64,000 nucleotides of DNA from Annona cherimola. Taxonomy: Eukaryota > Streptophyta > Magnoliopsida > Magnoliales > Annonaceae. The translations under genes and the position numbers were made by a program. Under the pieces are notes generated by a model. It was not told the origin of the DNA, did no database searches, and was given only the letters and a program-made list of their open reading frames with translations. Below, piece after piece: positions 58,032 through 64,000 of this stretch (position 1 is the stretch's first letter; each line of letters begins with the position of its first letter). The DNA is taken from NCBI GenBank assembly GCA_030490835.1, contig CM059974.1:4843501-4907500 (forward strand), in the 5' to 3' direction.

Positions 58032-58471
58032 TGATAGGACCATGCTTAGATCTACCACCCCACCACCGGCAAGTGGGAAGGAAGAGACGACCAGAGCCGG
58101 GCCACCCCCAGACCCATCCATAGCCGGGCCATCCTCAGACCCATCTGAGGAAGTGACAGAGCCCAGATATCGGTTGCGTGCACGTGATAGGCTAAAGCCA
58201 CGTGCCCGATGGAGCCCGGAGGGAAGACAGGCGAGACGCACACCATTTAAAGGCGGGAACGGACAGTGAGAGGGGGCTGGGAAAATTCATGTATTCTTGA
58301 AAGAGAGAAAAGTAGGGAGATAAGAGGGAGGCTAGTAATGGCTTGTGTAAGAGGATTTTAAATCCTCTGGACTCGGCGTTTTCAGCTGAGAGTTTTGTAA
58401 ACAGATCATTGTCTATAATAGAAGGATTTCTGTTTCCGTTCAATTCTCTGAATTCTTTCTCGGTCCTATCA
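58032..58471 (+). repeat. 5' LTR
   Basis: 440 bp, TG...CA ends with a 10-bp inverted repeat TGATAGGACC. It also carries a duplicate of the polyprotein's last 79 codons (to 58269), which reads as an open frame here too. Confidence 0.97.
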
Positions 58472-58483
58472 AGGTATCAGAGC
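58472..58483 (+). promoter_or_regulatory. Primer-binding site, tRNA-iMet
   Basis: AGGTATCAGAGC follows the 5' LTR directly and fits the complement of the 3' end of plant initiator Met tRNA (TGGTATCAGAGC) except at the first base. Confidence 0.88.
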
Positions 58484-58495
58484 CTAGCGATCCAA

Positions 58496-61400
58496 ATGAC
58501 AACGAGCAAAAGGCAAGAACACGCCAATCTGATCCCAGAAGGAGAAGTAGGAGCTCCCAACCGAGACCGACTGATCCAAGAGGAAGATCGAGTAAGCAAG
58601 GTGGAGTTTGAGAATCTGGCGGACTCAGTACGGAACCTCGGGCAGACCATGGCCGAAGTAAGGGACGATCTACAGCAGCTCGTTTTCCAAGTCGGTGTCC
58701 ATAGGCACGATCGAGGAGGGAGAAACAACGGGGAAGGTTCACAGGAGTATGATCGGCCTTCATGGCGTGGACCGCACACAGATCGGACTCAAGATCGAGG
58801 ATGGCGAACACGGGGCGTTGGAAGCGGGCCGTTCTTGGAAAAGGGATATCAGCACGGGCGGCTTGAGGATAAAGATTGGCATACAGGTCGCCATCAGGAG
58901 CCACGCAGAGAGTTCTCAGGGGCCTGGGCCGAGAACGAGTTTACGACGGCGCGTCGGGAGCAAGTATACGGGGGTGCTGGCTGGGAGGAGCCAAGGGAAA
59001 GAGGAATCCACGCGGGTCATCCTCGTCTAGACTTTCCGATGTTCTCAACAGGCGATACGAATGCCTGGATCGTACGCGCCGAGAACTTCTTTGATCTGTA
59101 TGACACGCCGGAGGGCCAGAAGACGCGCATTGCGTCACAACATTTGGAAGGGGATGCAGTGGATTGGCTGCAATGGATGCGGCGGTCGCACCCGGGGGTG
59201 AGGTGGACGGAGTTTTGTGCCGCATTAAGGGAGCGCTTTGCTCCGACACATATACTGGACGTCGACGTGGCATTGCCCAAAATCAGGCAAAGCGGAAGCC
59301 TGGAGGATTACATACATGAGTTTGAGAAACTCTTCAATAGATCGGAGGGATGGCCGGATCAGAAATTAAAAGGGGTGTTCATCAGTGGACTACGAGGGGA
59401 TTTGCTCGCCGATGTCATGCTATACCGACCAGCTTCAACTTCACAAGCGATGGAAATGGCCCGACAGTTCGAATTTAGACGCAACCAGAAGAGGCTGTGG
59501 CAAGGTCGAATGGGAAGAGAGCGGCCAATCGGAGGCGGTAGGATGGAGACACGGACGGACCAGTATAATATGGCCGCCGTTTCGAGTGGAGGAGGAACAG
59601 ATAATAAAGCTGACTCTAGGCAACAGACTATGCCTATGAAGGACAACCAGGTAACCAAGCTATCCTTGTCGCAAATGCAGGAAAGAAGGAAAAAGGGGTT
59701 ATGTTTTTATTGTGATGAGAAATATTCAAGGGGACATGAGTGTAAGACTAGGCAGTTATACAGTCTGAGTGCAGAGGAAGAATACGTGGACACAGACTTT
59801 GGAGCGGAGGAGCAATGGGGGGAAGATATTCGAGATCATACCATGCTCGAGATTTCAGTACATGCCTTATCCGGCGCCACCGTCAGACAAACCATGAAGG
59901 TCCGAGGACAGATTAGAGGAAAGGAGGTGCTAGTCTTGGTGGACAGTGGGAGCACAAATAACTTCATTCACTGCCGGTTGGTGGACAAGTTGAATCTACG
60001 AGTGCAACCGTCCGTGGGGTTTTATGTGGCCACAGGAGGAGGGATCAAATTGCCCTGTTCAGGCATTTGCAGAGAGATTACCATTCGGCTACAAGGATAT
60101 AGCACCATGGTGGATCTGTACCCGCTATCACTGGGAACCACGGAAGTTGTACTAGGAATGGAGTGGCTAGAGGAGTTGGGAACAGTAGAGTGCAACTGGA
60201 AGCAGAAAACCATGAGCTTTGTAGCAAGCCAGAAGAAGTATGTACTACAAGGCTTGCCCGAGGGACCTGTTTCGGAACTGGAAGTAGCAGGGTTAAAGAA
60301 ATTAGAAGGACAATTGTTTCTTGTGCACGCAACGGAGGAAGGATTGAGGTTGAAAGGACAATCGGTTGATCATGGCCAGAGTCGGGATCAATTAACTGAC
60401 ATACTCCGGCAATTTGAAGATATCTTCCACATGCCTAAAGGGCTGCCTCCAAAGAGGGGATTGGAGCATCATATCCAACTATTGCCAGGGGCACCTCCTG
60501 CATCAGTACGACCGTATAGGTACCCCCATGTACAGAAGTCAGAGATTGAATCCCAGGTTCAGGACCTGCTGGATAAAGGATTAATTCAACCCAGTACCAG
60601 CCCATTCTCTGCTCCGGTGCTACTGGTTAAGAAAAAAGACAATACGTGGCGGATGTGCGTCGACTACAGAGCACTCAATCGGATCACCGTCAAGGACAAG
60701 TTTCCAATTCCCGTCATCGATGAGCTACTGGACGAACTGAGGGGCGCGTCCGTATTCTCAAAGCTCGACCTCAAATCGGGATATCACCAAATCCTTATGG
60801 ATCCTCAAGACATCTGCAAAACAGCATTTCGCACTCACCAAGGTCAGTATGAATTCAAAGTAATGCCGTTTGGATTATCTAATGCACCGGCCACATTTCA
60901 GGCGCTAATGAACAGAATCTTTGGACCTTATTTGCGGAGATTTGTTCTGGTGTTCTTCGACGATATATTGATCTACAGCTCGTCATGGGAAGATCACCTA
61001 CAGCACTTGCAACAAGTTTTCTCGGTCCTACGGAAGAACTCCCTATATGCGAACCAATCCAAATGCTCCTTTGGTCAGGCCGTCATTCACTATTTGGGAC
61101 ATGTGGTCTCTGCTAGAGGAGTACAGGTCGACGCAGAGAAAATCGAAGCCATTCAAGCATGGCCTATTCCCAAGACACTGAAACAGCTGAGAGCTTTTTT
61201 AGGATTGGCCGGTTACTATCGCAAATTCATCAAGAATTATGGATGGATAGCGGCGCCACTTACTGCCCTTACTAAGAAGGGTATGTTCATTTGGAATGAA
61301 AGTGCAACGCAAGCTTTCAACGCCTTGAAGACAGCCATGGCCAGTCCCCCGGTTCTGTCTCTGCCAGATTTTTCGAAGCCATTCGTAATCGAATGTGATG

Positions 61401-63463
61401 CGTCCGGTTCGGGCGTCGGGGCAGTTCTACTTCAGCAAGGTCACCCCATCGCCTACTTTAGTAAGGCAATCCCCCTGCAGCAACATGGCCGTTCCACGTA
61501 TGAGCAAGAACTGATGGCTTTGGTCATGGCCGTCAAGAAATGGCGTCCTTATCTGTTAGGCCAAAGTTTTGTGGTCCGTACAGACCATCATAGCTTGAAA
61601 TTCTTAATGGATCAAAAGGGGCTTACTCCTTTTCAGCAGAAGTGGGTAGTGAAGCTGTTGGGATATGATTTCTCCATAGAATTCAAAAAAGGCGCAACTA
61701 ACAATGCCGCAGATGCTCTGTCTAGGCAAGGAGAAATGTTAGAATTGGCTATCAGTCAGTGCGTATTTCCACTCCTCACGAAAATCGTTGAGGAGTGTCG
61801 CAATAATACAGACTTAGCAGGGTTGGGGGGACGTATTGAAGCATCACCCTCCGACTTTCCTAACTACAAGATCATCGACGGATTGATCTACAAGCACCAG
61901 CGATTGGTTCTACCATCCACAAGTAAGCATATACCCGCCCTTTTGCTTCATTTTCATGATTCGAGCTTAGGTGGCCATGCGGGTATACTGAAGACATTAG
62001 AGATGATCCGGGAGCACTTTCACTGGAAGGGGATGAAGCGGTGCATTCAGCAATATATCTCGCAATGCCATACTTGCAACCAGGCGAAATATGTGGCTCA
62101 AAAACCGGCAGGACTAATCCAGCCTCTGCCGATTCCGATGGCTCCTTGGAAGGAGATTTCTCTAGACTTTATTGAGGGCCTTCCCCTCTCTCACGGCAAA
62201 TCGGCTATATTGGTGGTAGTGGATCGATTGTCCAAATATGCGCATTTTATGGCGTTACCGCACCCCTATACAGCTACAATGGTTGCTCAGGAATTTGTAA
62301 AAGGGATTGTCCGCTTGCATGGATTCCCTTCTACAGTCATCTCTGACAGAGATCCAACCTTCTTGAGTAAGTTTTGGCAAGCCTTCTTCAAGTGTCATCA
62401 ATCGGGCCTCCGATACTCAACGGCATACCATCCCCAAACGGATGGGCAAACAGAGGTGGTTAATCGCACTCTGGAGACATATCTCCGGCTCTTTGTCATG
62501 CACCGACCCACCAAGTGGCTAGACTGGCTTCCTTGGGCGGAATTGTGGTATAACAGTTCTTACCATTCATCCTCTCAGTTCACCCCATTTGAAATGGTTT
62601 ATGGCAGGAAACCACCAATTATACCGCGATATGAAGTGGGCTCGTGTGCAGTGTTCGATGTCGATGCTACACTGCGTGAACGAGATCACCTGCTGGAGGA
62701 ATTGCAAATCAATCTAAGGCGGGCACAGAACCGAATGCGCCAAATAGCCGACAGTAAAAGGTCGGAAGCGTCATTCGAGGTCGGTGACCATGTGTATTTG
62801 AAGCTTCACCCCTTTCGTCAGATGTCTCTGCGCGCAAACAAATTTTCTAAGCTATCTCCTCGTTATTATGGGCCCTTCAAAGTTTTGGAACGCATCGGCA
62901 TAGTGGCATATCGCCTGGAACTGCCCTTGACATCTCGGATTTACAACGTTTTCCATGTGTCCTTGCTGAAACGTTGTGTGAATCCGGAGATGATCTCCTC
63001 GACTCTTCCTCCGACGACGGAAGATGACCTTCAGTTACAACCTCAGCCGGAGGCTCTTCTAGCAACCCGCACGATTCTGCGCGGTAAGCAGCCAATTATG
63101 GAAATTTTGGTTCATTGGACGGGCCTTCCTTCATCTGACGACTCTTGGGTGCCATTGTCTCAATCACGTCGAGATTTTCCCGACAACAGCTTGGTGGACC
63201 AAGCTATTTCTCAAGCTGGGGGGGATGATAGGACCATGCTTAGATCTACCACCCCACCACCGGCAAGTGGGAAGGAAGAGACGACCAGAGCCGGGCCACC
63301 CCCAGATCCATCCATAGCCGGGCCATCCTCAGACCCATCTGAGGAAGTGACAGAGCCCAGATATCGGTTGCGTGCACGTGATAGGCTAAAGCCACGTGCC
63401 CGATGGAGCCCGGAGGGAAGACAGGCGAGACGCACACCATTTAAAGGCGGGAACGGACAGTGA
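58496..63463 (+). CDS. Gag-pol polyprotein of Ty3/gypsy chromovirus, intact
   Basis: 1655 residues from the first ATG after the primer-binding site (58496). Gag covers residues about 160-390 (LDFPMFSTGDTNAWIVRAE, HLEGDAVDWLQWM). A zinc knuckle CX2CX7HXC spans 403-416 and the aspartic protease has VDSGS (Asp483). Reverse transcriptase has KLDLKSGYHQI and the catalytic pair Asp822-Asp823 in FFDDILIY. RNase H has ECDASGSGVGAVL and RTDHHSLKFL. Integrase shows the H..H..C..C finger (HFHDSSLGGHAG, CHTCNQAK), DFIEG, ISDRD and TEVVNR. A chromodomain-like region lies at about 1520-1575 (ILVHWTGLPSSDDSWVP). The last 79 residues, basic and Pro/Arg-rich, are encoded inside the 3' LTR. No frameshift or stop, so probably still competent. 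An in-frame ATG at 58343 lies within the 5' LTR and is unlikely to be used. Confidence 0.95.
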   Translation: MTTSKRQEHANLIPEGEVGAPNRDRLIQEEDRVSKVEFENLADSVRNLGQTMAEVRDDLQQLVFQVGVHRHDRGGRNNGEGSQEYDRPSWRGPHTDRTQDRGWRTRGVGSGPFLEKGYQHGRLEDKDWHTGRHQEPRREFSGAWAENEFTTARREQVYGGAGWEEPRERGIHAGHPRLDFPMFSTGDTNAWIVRAENFFDLYDTPEGQKTRIASQHLEGDAVDWLQWMRRSHPGVRWTEFCAALRERFAPTHILDVDVALPKIRQSGSLEDYIHEFEKLFNRSEGWPDQKLKGVFISGLRGDLLADVMLYRPASTSQAMEMARQFEFRRNQKRLWQGRMGRERPIGGGRMETRTDQYNMAAVSSGGGTDNKADSRQQTMPMKDNQVTKLSLSQMQERRKKGLCFYCDEKYSRGHECKTRQLYSLSAEEEYVDTDFGAEEQWGEDIRDHTMLEISVHALSGATVRQTMKVRGQIRGKEVLVLVDSGSTNNFIHCRLVDKLNLRVQPSVGFYVATGGGIKLPCSGICREITIRLQGYSTMVDLYPLSLGTTEVVLGMEWLEELGTVECNWKQKTMSFVASQKKYVLQGLPEGPVSELEVAGLKKLEGQLFLVHATEEGLRLKGQSVDHGQSRDQLTDILRQFEDIFHMPKGLPPKRGLEHHIQLLPGAPPASVRPYRYPHVQKSEIESQVQDLLDKGLIQPSTSPFSAPVLLVKKKDNTWRMCVDYRALNRITVKDKFPIPVIDELLDELRGASVFSKLDLKSGYHQILMDPQDICKTAFRTHQGQYEFKVMPFGLSNAPATFQALMNRIFGPYLRRFVLVFFDDILIYSSSWEDHLQHLQQVFSVLRKNSLYANQSKCSFGQAVIHYLGHVVSARGVQVDAEKIEAIQAWPIPKTLKQLRAFLGLAGYYRKFIKNYGWIAAPLTALTKKGMFIWNESATQAFNALKTAMASPPVLSLPDFSKPFVIECDASGSGVGAVLLQQGHPIAYFSKAIPLQQHGRSTYEQELMALVMAVKKWRPYLLGQSFVVRTDHHSLKFLMDQKGLTPFQQKWVVKLLGYDFSIEFKKGATNNAADALSRQGEMLELAISQCVFPLLTKIVEECRNNTDLAGLGGRIEASPSDFPNYKIIDGLIYKHQRLVLPSTSKHIPALLLHFHDSSLGGHAGILKTLEMIREHFHWKGMKRCIQQYISQCHTCNQAKYVAQKPAGLIQPLPIPMAPWKEISLDFIEGLPLSHGKSAILVVVDRLSKYAHFMALPHPYTATMVAQEFVKGIVRLHGFPSTVISDRDPTFLSKFWQAFFKCHQSGLRYSTAYHPQTDGQTEVVNRTLETYLRLFVMHRPTKWLDWLPWAELWYNSSYHSSSQFTPFEMVYGRKPPIIPRYEVGSCAVFDVDATLRERDHLLEELQINLRRAQNRMRQIADSKRSEASFEVGDHVYLKLHPFRQMSLRANKFSKLSPRYYGPFKVLERIGIVAYRLELPLTSRIYNVFHVSLLKRCVNPEMISSTLPPTTEDDLQLQPQPEALLATRTILRGKQPIMEILVHWTGLPSSDDSWVPLSQSRRDFPDNSLVDQAISQAGGDDRTMLRSTTPPPASGKEETTRAGPPPDPSIAGPSSDPSEEVTEPRYRLRARDRLKPRARWSPEGRQARRTPFKGGNGQ
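63218..63225 (+). promoter_or_regulatory. Polypurine tract
   Basis: GGGGGGGA immediately precedes the 3' LTR, the position needed for plus-strand priming. It lies within the coding frame and specifies Gly-Gly-Asp. Confidence 0.8.
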
Positions 63464-63665
63464 GAGGGGGCTGGGAAAATTCATGTATTCTTGAAAGAGA
63501 GAAAAGTAGGGAGATAAGAGGGAGGCTAGTAATGGCTTGTGTAAGAGGATTTTAAATCCTCTGGACTCGGCGTTTTCAGCTGAGAGTTTTGTAAACAGAT
63601 CATTGTCTGTAATAGAAGGATTTCTGTTTCCGTTCAATTCTCTGAATTCTTTCTCGGTTCTATCA
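63226..63665 (+). repeat. 3' LTR
   Basis: 440 bp, three transitions relative to the 5' LTR (gatcc for gaccc, gtctgtaat for gtctataat, ggttct for ggtcct). The polyprotein stop TGA is at 63461-63463, 235 bases into the LTR. Confidence 0.97.
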
Positions 63666-63670
63666 GTCTC

Positions 63671-64000
63671 CTTGTCCTCATTGAAGTCTAGTCCAAGGAA
63701 TCCCGTCGAAAATTTGACCCCCAGCCGCCCCCACATGCTGCTGCCGCCAGCTAGGCCCCCCTCCTCTCTCCTTCCCTTGCTTTGTCTCCCCCTACATCTG
63801 CCATCAATCTGACGCCTGGCAACACCAGCACAGCTTCTACAACTACGGTACTACCAACTCTGCCTTAAGTTAGCCCCGCCTCCCGCGCTACCAAGAAGAA
63901 GAGCCGATTCTCCGTCCTCCCCTCCCTCTTAGATGACCACCATCATTCTAGATCTGACTATGCCACCCACGATCCCGCTAGCCCCATCCCCTCCACCTCC
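63671..64000. other. Right flank of the retrotransposon
   Basis: GC-rich, C/T-rich on plus. On minus it is open upstream of MWGRLGVKF (63736), with Gly/Arg/Ser-rich sequence. It could be the 5' part of the disrupted gene or its leader. The window ends before this can be settled. Confidence 0.35.

Larger units (their letters stand above)
58032..63665 (+). mobile_element. Intact Ty3/gypsy chromovirus (Reina-like), full length
   Basis: 5634 bp with identical-length 440-bp LTRs (58032-58471 and 63226-63665) that begin TGATAGGACC and end GGTCCTATCA / GGTTCTATCA. It is flanked by the perfect 5-bp target duplication GTCTC (58027-58031 and 63666-63670). I count three transitions between the LTRs. 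The primer-binding site matches initiator-Met tRNA, a G-rich polypurine tract precedes the 3' LTR, and gag-pol is one open frame. Domain order PR-RT-RH-IN plus a chromodomain makes it a chromovirus. Size, short LTRs and gag type suggest the Reina lineage. Confidence 0.96.

Noticed and set aside
57853..58269. 138-codon plus-strand open frame before the polyprotein
   Set aside because: It is a chimera: host flank read into the 5' LTR copy of the polyprotein tail. Its second half duplicates 63226-63463.

Overview
This is nuclear DNA of a flowering plant. The evidence is multi-exon genes with GT/AG introns, plant-only families (a kinase/U-box E3 ligase with a coiled coil, carboxylesterases of the CXE type, a proline-rich cell-wall protein) and a dense load of plant transposons. 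I cannot name the species. About a tenth of the window is host coding sequence; most of the rest is transposon or transposon debris.

Layout. 0.1-5.7 kb: 3' part of a U-box/kinase gene on +, with a gene-fragment-carrying hAT-type element in its large second visible intron. 5.7-11.2 kb: intergenic, several miniature inverted-repeat elements (MITEs). 11.27-11.81 kb: single-exon proline-rich, probably GPI-anchored cell-wall protein. 12.98-17.88 kb: complete eight-exon RCC1-repeat gene (411 aa) in which every intron is phase 1. 17.9-22.95 kb: AT-rich repeats. 22.95-28.4 kb: decayed L1-type LINE on the minus strand. 28.55-30.06 kb: a second hAT-type family with a perfect 8-bp target duplication. 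31.6-32.6 kb: intronless carboxylesterase on +. 32.7-40.5 kb: degraded transposons and one more complete hAT-type element. 40.66-57.3 kb: a segmentally duplicated block. It holds two nearly identical carboxylesterase genes on the minus strand, tandemly amplified 5' ends of that gene, and four copies of its upstream flank, two of them without any gene. A Mutator-like element (47.7-54.5 kb) and a hAT-type element (54.8-56.1 kb) sit inside the array. 58.03-63.67 kb: an intact, young Ty3/gypsy chromovirus with 440-bp LTRs, a 5-bp target duplication and one uninterrupted gag-pol frame that runs on into the 3' LTR.

The host genes (kinase/E3 ligase, RCC1 protein, cell-wall protein, three esterases) do not form an operon-like functional set; they are neighbours only. 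The coherent story is structural: an esterase gene family expanding by tandem duplication while hAT, Mutator, MITE and LTR elements insert into the copies. Paralogous copies inside the window act as natural empty sites that date and delimit several insertions.

The most noteworthy signals are (a) two hAT-type non-autonomous families with perfect 8-bp target duplications and GC-rich, gene-like or minisatellite interiors, (b) the esterase array with an internal empty-site proof of insertion, and (c) the chromovirus whose last 79 codons lie in its LTR. I found no system that I can call wholly new from sequence alone.
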